From assembly GCA_044233495.1 (NCBI GenBank), contig JBIIJX010000028.1, positions 1 through 16,638 of the forward strand: a stretch of 16,638 nucleotides of DNA, given 5' to 3'. The position numbers and the translations under genes are program-made. The notes below the pieces were generated by a model, which saw only the letters and a list, made by a program, of their open reading frames with translations, was not told the origin of the DNA and did no database searches. This DNA comes from UBA10649 sp044233495 (lineage in GTDB: Bacteria; Actinomycetota; Actinomycetes; S36-B12). Positions 1 through 7,033 of this stretch are shown piece by piece (position 1 is the first letter of the stretch; the number at the start of each line of letters is the position of its first letter).

Positions 1-608
1 GGGTCCACGTCCACTCCGCTGATCGCCTCTGCGAAGTAGGCCTCTGCATCGATCACCGAGCTCGCCAGTCCCCAATAGCCGTTCTCGGGAAGGGTGATGG
101 GTCGCCGATAGGCCAGCCCCACGCCACCCTGCACCATCTCGAAGGGGCCCACCAGAGCGGGTTTACCGGACGCGATGATCGCCTCTATAGGCGCCCATTG
201 GTCGGGGACGGTCGAGAAGTCCAGGCCGAGGGCAGCCTCGTTGCCTGCGAGCGGGGCGATGTATTCGATGCGATTGCCCGGTGCAATGCTCAAAGAACGA
301 ACAAATAGGCCAGCGTCGAGCAGCTCGTCCATGAAACCCTGGGTGTTCACTGGGTCGAGGCTCCCGGCCTGCCCCATGACGTATGCCTCGAGGGCGTGGG
401 TGATGCTCGCGGTCGGCACGGCGACGGTCTCAAGCTGCAGCGCGATCTGGCTGCCTGCTCGTTCGGCGTTCCGTTCTGCGGCCGTGCGCTCATTCGCGAT
501 GACCACCTGGGTCGCGGCCGCGGTGGTGAGCAGGCCGATGAGGAGGACGATGGTCGCGGAAATCCAGGGAACCCGCGCCGGACGTCCGACGGAGAACCTG
601 CTCGCCAT
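1..608 (-). CDS. CHASE-domain membrane sensor protein, N-terminal part (cut by window edge)
   Basis: The ATG at 608-606 is the first start after an in-frame TAG at 620-618, and the frame stays open to base 1 (202 codons). Residues 15-37 form one membrane segment, starting PWISATIVLLIGLL. After it comes an extracytoplasmic CHASE-type domain with the landmarks IEYIAPLAGNEAALGLDF (residues 114-131) and GPFEMVQGGVGLAYRRP (154-170). CHASE domains sense small ligands outside the membrane and are usually followed by GGDEF, EAL or histidine-kinase output; that part lies beyond the window, so the output is unknown. The gene is divergent from a complete CHASE-GGDEF gene at 759 and shares the YIxPLAxNxAALGxD pattern with it, so the two are probably related sensors. 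No strong ribosome binding site is visible. The domain call is firm; the full function is not. Confidence 0.8.
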   Translation of the reverse strand, partial: MASRFSVGRPARVPWISATIVLLIGLLTTAAATQVVIANERTAAERNAERAGSQIALQLETVAVPTASITHALEAYVMGQAGSLDPVNTQGFMDELLDAGLFVRSLSIAPGNRIEYIAPLAGNEAALGLDFSTVPDQWAPIEAIIASGKPALVGPFEMVQGGVGLAYRRPITLPENGYWGLASSVIDAEAYFAEAISGVDVD

Positions 609-758
609 GGCTTCAGGCTATGCCCGATGCATGGTCGTTGCGTGCCCAGAGTCCGGATGCCAATGACGCGATGCTGATTCCTGCAGCGCACGCCTTCGCC
701 TCCGGTGGTCCGGTACCGTGACTATGACTGCGGGAGTGTCCAGGGGGAGCGGGAGGGC
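609..758. other. Divergent intergenic region between two CHASE sensor genes
   Basis: These 150 bp must hold the promoters of both sensor genes. The only repeat seen is a short direct repeat (tccggtggtccggt near 701-714). TATGAC at 723-728 resembles a -10 element but has no good -35 partner. TTGGCA on the minus strand near 660 has only a poor -10 at normal spacing. I call no promoter here. Confidence 0.4.
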
Positions 759-2873
759 ATGGCTGTGTCACTGGCCCCATCCGTCGACGATCCGCCGTTC
801 GGTACGCGGCTCATCGGCCTGAGCCTGCTGGTCGTAGCTGTCTACGGGGCTGTCGGGTCCGTGACATTGATGGTCGGGCAGTTGACCGGCCTCGCCTCGC
901 CGGTGTGGCCGGCCGCGGGCATTGCCTTCGCCGTGGCCTACGAGTGGGGCTGGCGCATGACCCCCGCGATCATGCTCGGCTCCCTGCTCTCCAATGCCGT
1001 CACGTTCGTGCGACAGGACGCGCTGACGCTGACGGCGCTGGTCGTCAGCGTGGTCATCGCAGTCGGCGCAGCACTCCAGGCGCAGGTAGGTGCGACGCTG
1101 GTGGCGCAGGCCATCGGACGCCGTGCGCCATTGATCAGCGGCGGCGAAATCATCGCCTTCCTCGTACTCTCAGGACCGCTGGCCGCCACGGTCAATGCCA
1201 CGGTCGCGACGGTCGCCCAGGTCGCTTCCGGGCTCATCAGCACCGACCAGTGGATCCTGCTCTGGGTGACCTGGTGGGCGGGCGATGCCGTCGGTGTCGT
1301 GATCTTCGGACCGTTGACCCTCATGTGCCTGCCCGGTCAGCGCTCGGTGTGGGATGGTCGCCGCTGGAAGGTGGCCATCCCGGCCGTTGCGGGGACGGTG
1401 CTGTTCATCGGCTTCTTCGCGCAGTCGGAGATCCAGTCCGCCAGGTCGCGCCAGCTCCAGATGCAGCTCCTGGCCGATGAGGCCGCCGGCGACCTGGAGC
1501 GAAACGTGACCCGTCACCAGGAGGTCCTCGAGGGGGTCGTCAGTCTGTACCACGCCAACGTGGGCGTAAGGCCAGACCAGTTCGCCACGTTCACCGAGGG
1601 AGCTCTCGAGCGCTTCCCGAGCCTGCAGGCGATCTCGTGGAATCCGATCGTGGCGCATGGCGACGTCGATGAATTCGAGGCCGCCCAACGCGTGAGGGGC
1701 TTCGAGGACTTCGAGGTGACGCAGCGTGACGCAGGCGGGGAGCTGGTGCCGGCATCGGGACCCGGGGACCACGTGGTGGTCGGCTACATCGAGCCCCTGG
1801 CCGAGAATGCCGCCGCCTTGGGTTTCGACATCAACTCCAACCCGCTGCGCGCGGAGGCGATCGAGCGCGCACTTGCGACGCAGAAGGCAGTGGCCACGGC
1901 ACCGATCGACCTCGTGCAGGACTCCGGGACCCAGAAGGGCATGCTCGCCCTCGTCCCGATCTTCGACGACGACGACGAAGTGGTCCAGGGGTTCGCCGTC
2001 GGGGTGTACCGCCTTGCGGACCTCCTCAACGAGTCGTTCAACAGCGTCCGGTGGGACAACCTGGACATCCGCCTCGTCGACGTGACAGATGCCGACAGTC
2101 CCGAGGAGGTGGTCCTTCGGGGATCTGTCTCGCCAGCCTCGATCGACCTGACTTCGTCCGAGGCACTCGAGGCCTCGAGTGAGCCGTTCGACGTCTACGG
2201 GCGCTCGTGGCAGATCGTCGTGAATCCGACCAGCGGTCCGCTCACCTCCCGGGACTCCTTCTTCGCACCGGGCCTGGATCTCGTCGGCCTGATCCTGCTC
2301 ACCCTGCTGCAGGCCTTCGTACTGCTCGTGACAGGGACCGAACGCCGGGCGCGGCGCCGTGCCGATGACTTCGGCCGGATGGCCAGCACCGACGAACTGA
2401 CCGGCGTGGGCAACCGCCGTGCGTTCCTGACCAGCCTCGAGAGCGTTCGCAGAAGGTCGATTGAGGACGGATCTGCGGGGATGCTGCTGTTCATTGACAT
2501 CGATCGCTTCAAGGCCATCAACGACATCGGTGGCCACGATGCAGGTGACGCGATGCTCAAACTGATCGCGGGTGCATTGGCCGCAAATGTGCGCAGTCGC
2601 GACATCGTGACCCGGATCGGCGGCGACGAATTCGCGGTGATCCTCAATGACTGCCCGGTCGACTTGGGGCGGCAGATCGCCGAGACCCTCGTCGAGCGAG
2701 TGGAGGAGTTGAGGCTTGACAGCCCTCAGGGCCCGCTCGGCGTCGGCGCAAGCATCGGGGTGATGCCGATCGCCGGCCCTGACGATCGGAAGGTGGACGA
2801 GCTCATCAGGCTTGCGGATGATGCCTGCTACCGGGCCAAGCATGCCGGTGGCGGTGTGGTCGTTGCCGTCTAG
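759..2873 (+). CDS. MASE1-CHASE-GGDEF diguanylate cyclase
   Basis: A 704-residue membrane protein predicted to make cyclic di-GMP from two GTP. The N-terminal MASE1-type region (about residues 15-220) has several hydrophobic helices and the motif SPVWPAAGIAFA. An extracytoplasmic CHASE domain follows (about 225-500; LEGVVSLYHANVG, then YIEPLAENAAALGFD), then a last membrane helix near 505-525 (LDLVGLILLTLLQAFVLLV). The GGDEF domain fills 541-704, with STDELTGVGNRR and the intact catalytic GGDEF at 621-625. RSRD at 612-615, five residues before GGDEF, matches the RxxD inhibitory I-site, so product feedback is likely. An in-frame GTG at 705 is possible, but the ATG at 759 follows GGGGGAG/GGGAGG and starts near the first membrane helix, so it is preferred. 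No EAL domain is present. The stop codon overlaps that of the convergent Nudix gene within CTAG. Confidence 0.93.
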   Translation: MAVSLAPSVDDPPFGTRLIGLSLLVVAVYGAVGSVTLMVGQLTGLASPVWPAAGIAFAVAYEWGWRMTPAIMLGSLLSNAVTFVRQDALTLTALVVSVVIAVGAALQAQVGATLVAQAIGRRAPLISGGEIIAFLVLSGPLAATVNATVATVAQVASGLISTDQWILLWVTWWAGDAVGVVIFGPLTLMCLPGQRSVWDGRRWKVAIPAVAGTVLFIGFFAQSEIQSARSRQLQMQLLADEAAGDLERNVTRHQEVLEGVVSLYHANVGVRPDQFATFTEGALERFPSLQAISWNPIVAHGDVDEFEAAQRVRGFEDFEVTQRDAGGELVPASGPGDHVVVGYIEPLAENAAALGFDINSNPLRAEAIERALATQKAVATAPIDLVQDSGTQKGMLALVPIFDDDDEVVQGFAVGVYRLADLLNESFNSVRWDNLDIRLVDVTDADSPEEVVLRGSVSPASIDLTSSEALEASSEPFDVYGRSWQIVVNPTSGPLTSRDSFFAPGLDLVGLILLTLLQAFVLLVTGTERRARRRADDFGRMASTDELTGVGNRRAFLTSLESVRRRSIEDGSAGMLLFIDIDRFKAINDIGGHDAGDAMLKLIAGALAANVRSRDIVTRIGGDEFAVILNDCPVDLGRQIAETLVERVEELRLDSPQGPLGVGASIGVMPIAGPDDRKVDELIRLADDACYRAKHAGGGVVVAV

Positions 2874-3451
2874 CGCTGACCGAGAGTGGGGCGGCGCCTG
2901 TCCAGCAGGGCCAGTGCTGCCACCGTGTGCGAGTCGGTGATGAGCCCCTGATCGACGAGATCCCAGATCTCGTCGAGAGTGAAGGTGCCTGTGCGCATGT
3001 CCTGCTCGGTCACCTCGCGACGAGTGGGCACGGCGAGCAACTCCTGCGCGAGAAAGACGTCGAAGGCAGTGGACGATCGCCCGTAGCCTGCGTGCAGGCG
3101 GCCCAGGTGGGTCCACGCCGCGGCGGTCAGGCCCGCCTCCTCCGCCAGTTCGATCTCACCGATCACTTGAGCGCTGAGTCCGGCGGGGTCGCGCACCGAG
3201 CCCTGCGGGAATTCCCACAGGCGGAGTCCAACGGTGTAGCGAAACTGCTCGACAAGGGTGTAGCGCTCACCGTCGAACGGAACCACGAGCGAGAAGTCGG
3301 GTGCGTGCACGACTGCGTATGTTCCCTGTGAGCCATCACGATGCTCGACTACGTCCTCGGTGAGCATCATCCACGGGTTCTCGTAGGCGACTCGGCTCGA
3401 CAGGCGCCGCACATCGGGCCGGACGTCCGCCAGGTCATCGGAGGAGGGCAC
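2870..3451 (-). CDS. Nudix hydrolase, ADP-ribose pyrophosphatase-like
   Basis: A 193-residue soluble protein with the Nudix fold, predicted to hydrolyse a nucleoside diphosphate linked to another group; ADP-ribose or a nucleotide sugar is the best guess by family resemblance (LVEQFRYTVGLRLWEFPQG). The Nudix helix lies at about 84-108. The metal-binding glutamates are present in ELAEEAGL (E101, E104, E105), but the box departs from GX5EX7REUXEEXGU: it is two residues longer, the first conserved Glu is not in place, and the Arg before E101 is Ile. LGRLHAGYGRSSTAFDVFLA is typical of the region after the box in this subgroup. The start is a GTG at 3451-3449 with GGTAGG about 8 nt upstream. The gene is divergent from the SMP-30-like gene, with 43 bp between them. 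The substrate cannot be told from sequence alone. Confidence 0.88.
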   Translation of the reverse strand: MPSSDDLADVRPDVRRLSSRVAYENPWMMLTEDVVEHRDGSQGTYAVVHAPDFSLVVPFDGERYTLVEQFRYTVGLRLWEFPQGSVRDPAGLSAQVIGEIELAEEAGLTAAAWTHLGRLHAGYGRSSTAFDVFLAQELLAVPTRREVTEQDMRTGTFTLDEIWDLVDQGLITDSHTVAALALLDRRRPTLGQR

Positions 3452-3494
3452 GGGACGAACCTACCCATGGCTGTTCTCGTCTACGCTCGCAGGC

Positions 3495-4391
3495 GTGAAC
3501 CCGCAGTCCCTCCTCGCCGTTCCCACGACGGGCAATGCGCAGCGGGCGGAACTGGGTGAGGGGCCGGTCTGGGACGCGGCGCAGGACAGTCTGTGGTGGG
3601 TCGACAGCGAGGCGGGCCTGGTGTTTCGCGGGACGCTCCTCGGTACGCACCTCGAGATCGAGGAGACGCGCTCCCTAGGCGAGCGTGTCGGCTCGGTTGC
3701 ACCGACGGCGGACAGCGGGCTGCTGGTCGCGGGGGAGCGCTGCGTGCACCTCATGAGCGCGCAAGGCCAGGTGGGTGCGACCATTCCGATCATCGCGGAG
3801 GGGGTGAGCAGCCGCCTCAACGACGGCACCGTGGATCCGGCCGGAAGATTCCTGGTCGGCAGCATCCGTCTCGATGACAGATCTCGCAGCGAGAGTGTCT
3901 GGGCCGTGGAGCCGGACGGTTCCGTGCGCCAGGTGCTGACGGGCGTGACGGTCTCCAACGGCATGGGCTTTTCACCGGACGGCGGCACGCTGTACCACGT
4001 TGAGACGCGACCCGGCACGATCCGCGCCTTCGACTACAACGTCGACACGGGCACGGCTTCCCATGGACGAGACGTGCTCGCCTGCGGTGGCACCCCGGAT
4101 GGGCTCGCCGTCGATGTCGACGGGCACCTGTGGGTGGCCTTCTTCGGCGAGGGTCGCGTGCGGTGCATCTCGGCCATGGGGCAGGTGCTCGAGGTGATCG
4201 AAGTCGATGCCCCGAACGTCACGTGCCCGGAGTTCGTCGGCGCCGGCCTCGACCGCCTGGTCATCACCACAGCACGTTTCCGGATGATGCCCGCTGATCT
4301 GGCAGCCCGGCCGCATGCAGGTGCGGTGTTCGTGCTCGACATGCCCGTTTCCGGAGTGCCTGTGGGCGTCTGGGCCGGATCCACAGGCTGA
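3495..4391 (+). CDS. SMP-30/gluconolactonase/LRE-family protein
   Basis: A 298-residue cytoplasmic six-bladed beta-propeller of the SMP-30 family, whose members hydrolyse sugar lactones or related esters using one divalent metal. The three expected metal ligands are visible: Glu22 in LGEGPVW, Asn155 in VSNGMGFSPDG and Asp202 in TPDGLAVDVDG. Their positions are close to those in animal SMP-30. RLNDGTVDPAGRFLVG (107-122) holds the usual substrate-contacting Arg/Asn pair. The length is normal for the family. The GTG at 3495 puts LGEGPVW at the normal distance from the N terminus. No clear Shine-Dalgarno sequence precedes it, so a leaderless or very short leader is possible. No sugar-catabolic gene lies alongside, so the substrate stays open. 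It converges on the histidine kinase gene with only 14 bp between the stops and no obvious terminator hairpin. Confidence 0.9.
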   Translation: MNPQSLLAVPTTGNAQRAELGEGPVWDAAQDSLWWVDSEAGLVFRGTLLGTHLEIEETRSLGERVGSVAPTADSGLLVAGERCVHLMSAQGQVGATIPIIAEGVSSRLNDGTVDPAGRFLVGSIRLDDRSRSESVWAVEPDGSVRQVLTGVTVSNGMGFSPDGGTLYHVETRPGTIRAFDYNVDTGTASHGRDVLACGGTPDGLAVDVDGHLWVAFFGEGRVRCISAMGQVLEVIEVDAPNVTCPEFVGAGLDRLVITTARFRMMPADLAARPHAGAVFVLDMPVSGVPVGVWAGSTG

Positions 4392-4405
4392 GCGGGGATA
4401 CGGCG

Positions 4406-5761
4406 TCAGGTGCTGGCGGCGGGCAGATCGATCCGCAGGCGCAGGCCGCCTAGTGGACTGCTGAGCAGGGTGAGCTCGCCGCCGTGCTGGACGGCGACCG
4501 CCTCCATGATCGCCATGCCGAGGCCGAATCCGTCGGCCGAGGATGAGGTACGTCGACCGGCCGCGATCGACTCGAGTCGCTCGGCCGGGATGCCCGGCCC
4601 GGCATCGTCGATGCAGACGACGACCCGGTTGTCCTGCCTTTGGGCCGAGAAGGACACCGGCGACCCGTTGGGCGTGTGCCGAAGGACGTTCTGCACCCCA
4701 TTCGCGAGCAGCTGTCGCAGGGCGTCGGTGTCGCCGGTGACGGTGGCGGCCGCAACGTCCGTTGAGACTTCGCGAGCGGGATCGAGAGTCGCCAGGTCGC
4801 CGGCGCACTCGAGCACCAGCGCTGCGACATCGACTCGAGACTGAGGTCCGCGATGCGGGGCAGTCGATCGCTCGAGGCTCAGCAGTCGCGTGACAAGCCG
4901 ATCCAGGCGCTGACTCTCGGACTCGATGCGGCCCAGTGACTGTCGCTCCGCATCACTGAGTCCCCCACCCTGTCGCACCAGGAGCTCGGCATAGCCGCGG
5001 ATGACGGTGAGAGGTGTCCGAATCTCGTGCGAGGCATCGGACAGGAAGGCGCGAAGCTGGTCCTCGGATCGCTCCACGCGTGCCACGGCTTCAGCGAGAG
5101 AGTCGATCATCACGTTCATGGCCCCTGTGAGGTCGCCGATCTCCGTACCGGGTCGCGCCGGCGGAAGGCGGCGATCGGTGTCGCCCGCGGCGATCGCGCT
5201 GGCCGCACCCACCATTGCGTCCACTGGCCGGAAGGCGCGACGGACCGTGATCCACGAGGCGAGGGCGCCGATCACGGCAAAGCCAAGGCCGAGCAGGATG
5301 ATGGCGCGGGCCAGCTGGGCGAGGTTCTCCTGCAGGACGTTCAGAGGAGCAGCGGCCACCACGGTTGCCAGCCCGGATCCATGACTGCGGACAGCGACAC
5401 GGAAGTCGGTGCCGTCATTGACCGTGATGGGCGCGACCGTCGCCGCGGCGATGTCACCCGCGCTGAGCGAAGGAAGTGGGATCGGCTCCTCGGCGGTGCC
5501 CGCTGCTCGCAGCTGCTTGATCGTCACCCCATCGCGATTGACCCGCCCGAGGGCGGTGTCGACATAGACCCCGTCCTGCGGGGGTCGCGGATTGTCCTGC
5601 AGCGACCGCACTCGGGCTTCGGAGATGTCGGCATACAGCCGTGCGTCGATGCGATCGAGTTGGATCCGCGCAGTGGCCACGTAGATGGCTGTGCCCAGAG
5701 CCGACGTCGTCAGCACCACGATCAGGGTGGTGAGCAGTGTGAGTCTGAGACGCAGGCTCAC
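4406..5761 (-). CDS. Two-component sensor histidine kinase, HAMP type
   Basis: A 451-residue membrane kinase with the classic order. TM1 is at about 7-29, followed by an extracytoplasmic sensor of about 120 residues and TM2 at about 152-174. HAMP follows at about 175-228 (FRPVDAM...EIGDLTGAMNVM). The HisKA dimerisation helix has the phospho-acceptor His245 in SDASHEIRTPL, and the HATPase domain has an N box (LLANGVQNVLRHTP, Asn358), G1 (DDAGPGIP, 385-392) and G2 (GFGLGMAI, 411-418). All catalytic boxes are intact. The GTG start overlaps the TGA stop of the response regulator by four bases (GTGA, 5758-5761), a sign of translational coupling, so the pair is cognate. The sensor region has no named domain I can recognise. 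The ligand is unknown; the secreted protein encoded at the head of the operon is a candidate partner. Confidence 0.95.
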   Translation of the reverse strand: MSLRLRLTLLTTLIVVLTTSALGTAIYVATARIQLDRIDARLYADISEARVRSLQDNPRPPQDGVYVDTALGRVNRDGVTIKQLRAAGTAEEPIPLPSLSAGDIAAATVAPITVNDGTDFRVAVRSHGSGLATVVAAAPLNVLQENLAQLARAIILLGLGFAVIGALASWITVRRAFRPVDAMVGAASAIAAGDTDRRLPPARPGTEIGDLTGAMNVMIDSLAEAVARVERSEDQLRAFLSDASHEIRTPLTVIRGYAELLVRQGGGLSDAERQSLGRIESESQRLDRLVTRLLSLERSTAPHRGPQSRVDVAALVLECAGDLATLDPAREVSTDVAAATVTGDTDALRQLLANGVQNVLRHTPNGSPVSFSAQRQDNRVVVCIDDAGPGIPAERLESIAAGRRTSSSADGFGLGMAIMEAVAVQHGGELTLLSSPLGGLRLRIDLPAAST

Positions 5762-6438
5762 GTTGGCCTCGGCACCACAAGCTGGTAGCCGACGCCGCGC
5801 ACGGTACGCAGGGTCAGGGGCTCACCCAGCTTGCGGCGAAGGTACGACACGTATGTCTCCAGGGTCGAGCTCTCTGCGCCCTGACCCAGCCCCCACACCT
5901 GGTCGAGCAGCTGCTCTCGTGACATGACTCGACCGCTGTTCTCCGCGAGGACCAGCAGCAGCCGGAACTCAGTGGGCGAAAGATCCACGACGACCCCGTC
6001 GCAGGTGACCTCATGTGCGTCGACGTCAATCGCGATCGAGCCTACGGTGCGCACCGCCTGCGACTCGGCCGGTCGGCTGCGACGCAGAACGGCAGCGACG
6101 CGCAGGGTGAGCTCCTCGATGCCGAACGGTTTGCGCACGAAGTCGTCCGCGCCCAGACCGAAGCTCGTACGTGTGGCCTCCTTGTCCGAGCGTGCTGTCA
6201 GCACGATCGCAGGCGTGTGCAGGCCTGACGAGCGCATGCGCTCGAGAAGCTCGTAACCGTCCATCGTCGGCATGTTGACGTCGATGATGGCGAGGTCGAT
6301 GGACTCCTCGCGCAGGATGCGCAGCGCCTCCATGCCGTGGGCGGCAGACGATGTCTCGTACCCGGCGAGGCGAAGGGCGTCGCAGATGAGGTCGTTGATA
6401 CCAGGCTCATCGTCCACGACGAGGACGCGCATGGTCAT
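5758..6438 (-). CDS. OmpR/PhoB-family response regulator
   Basis: A 226-residue transcription factor. The receiver domain (1-120) has the acidic pair Asp9/Asp10, phospho-acceptor Asp53 in DLAIIDVNMPTMDGYE, switch Thr81 in IVLTAR and Lys103 in FVRKPFG. The C-terminal winged-helix DNA-binding domain (about 127-222) shows LSPTEFRLLLVLAENSGRV, the recognition-helix region STLETYVSYLRRKLG and the terminal hairpin RTVRGVGYQLV. The start at 6438 is chosen because GGAGGAG (6445-6451) sits six bases upstream. An in-frame upstream extension to 6483 exists but lacks a comparable site, and an ATG at 6432 also fits the fold. It is translationally coupled to the downstream kinase and lies 62 bp after the small secreted protein gene on the same strand. 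Its binding sites may include the 13-bp repeats at 6982-7033 (inference). Confidence 0.95.
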   Translation of the reverse strand: MTMRVLVVDDEPGINDLICDALRLAGYETSSAAHGMEALRILREESIDLAIIDVNMPTMDGYELLERMRSSGLHTPAIVLTARSDKEATRTSFGLGADDFVRKPFGIEELTLRVAAVLRRSRPAESQAVRTVGSIAIDVDAHEVTCDGVVVDLSPTEFRLLLVLAENSGRVMSREQLLDQVWGLGQGAESSTLETYVSYLRRKLGEPLTLRTVRGVGYQLVVPRPT

Positions 6439-6444
6439 GACGGT

Positions 6445-6451
6445 CTCCTCC
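6445..6451 (-). promoter_or_regulatory. Ribosome binding site of the response regulator
   Basis: GGAGGAG on the minus strand, six bases before the ATG at 6438. It decides between the three in-frame ATG codons at 6483, 6438 and 6432. Confidence 0.75.
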
Positions 6452-6500
6452 GCAGGCACCGGATCGTCCCCGCCCACCGGCATGGTGGCTCCTGCCGACC

Positions 6501-6872
6501 CTAGGGCAGCGGGGTCTGCGCCGTGGTCGAGGACGCTGTGCCCGTCGGCCGGGTCCCGTTCGTGCGCTTCGGGGGCTTCGGGGGCTTTGTCGCGGAGATG
6601 GCGTCAGCCTGCTCCTGGGTGAGTGTGCCGTTGGCGACCAGGGAAGCCAGGGCCTGCGGCCTGGCCTCGCCGCGGCCCACGCCGGAGTCGCGGAGGGCGT
6701 CGGCTGCCTCGTGCAGGGCTTCGGCCTGAGCGCTGGTGATGGTGCCGGCTGCCACGAGGTCCTTCAGGCAGCCGCCGTTGCCGGGTGCGGCCTGGGCTGT
6801 GCCGGCCGTCATGGCGAACAGCGCCACGCCGGCAAGGGCGATTCCACTGCGGGTGATCCAGGTGGTGTTCAT
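6501..6872 (-). CDS. Small secreted protein with a duplicated LVAxGTxT motif
   Basis: A 123-residue exported protein of unknown function. Residues 1-28 form a Sec-type signal peptide: Arg8, then hydrophobic GIALAGVALFAMTAG, then AQA before Ala29. The mature part has two copies of one short helical motif, LKDLVAAGTITSAQAEAL (36-53) and LASLVANGTLTQEQADAI (75-92), about 39 residues apart. A Lys/Pro- and Thr-rich tail (96-123; KPPKPPKR) looks disordered and may touch the cell wall. One cysteine (Cys35) lies near the mature N terminus, but there is no lipobox. The ATG at 6872 is preceded by GAGGAG with a 5-nt spacer. It is the first gene of a probable operon with the response regulator and kinase, so it may be a ligand, co-sensor or main target of that system (inference). 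I recognise the motif type from other actinobacterial exported proteins but can assign no function. Confidence 0.85.
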   Translation of the reverse strand: MNTTWITRSGIALAGVALFAMTAGTAQAAPGNGGCLKDLVAAGTITSAQAEALHEAADALRDSGVGRGEARPQALASLVANGTLTQEQADAISATKPPKPPKRTNGTRPTGTASSTTAQTPLP

Positions 6873-6877
6873 GTCGT

Positions 6878-6883
6878 CTCCTC
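6878..6883 (-). promoter_or_regulatory. Ribosome binding site of the small secreted protein gene
   Basis: GAGGAG on the minus strand, five bases before the ATG at 6872. It rules out the longer in-frame extension to 6938 and places the start directly before the signal peptide. Confidence 0.75.
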
Positions 6884-6981
6884 GGTCGGGCCGCACGGTG
6901 GCGGCTCTGGTGTGATGAACCGAGGTTCCGCCCGCCACCTTGGGCAGCGCTGGGACGAGTCTGGGAGTTTCCTGTGAGTTG

Positions 6982-7033
6982 CCGCGTCAGGACGACGCGT
7001 GAGTCTGACGCGTGCGCTCGACGCGTCAGGCCG
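6982..7033. repeat. Four tandem 13-bp units with an ACGCGT core
   Basis: Units begin at 6982, 6995, 7008 and 7021. Their first six bases are CCGCGT, ACGCGT, ACGCGT and ACGCGT, so three perfect palindromic cores and one with a single change are spaced exactly 13 bp apart. The first and last units also share CGCGTCAGG. The array ends over the aldo/keto reductase stop codon (7028-7026) and starts 110 bp upstream of the secreted protein start. A regulator-binding array is the likeliest reading; the binding protein is unknown. Confidence 0.7.

Noticed and set aside
1170..3116. 648-codon open frame on the minus strand
   Set aside because: It is antisense to the clear GGDEF and Nudix genes, has no recognisable domain and is His/Arg/Gly-rich, as expected for a shadow frame in GC-rich DNA.
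4385..4410. Bidirectional terminator between the SMP-30-like gene and the kinase gene
   Set aside because: The 14-bp gap shows no meaningful inverted repeat.
6873..6981. ECF-type promoter (GGAAC/GGAAA elements on the minus strand)
   Set aside because: The candidate -35 elements have no matching -10 at normal spacing.
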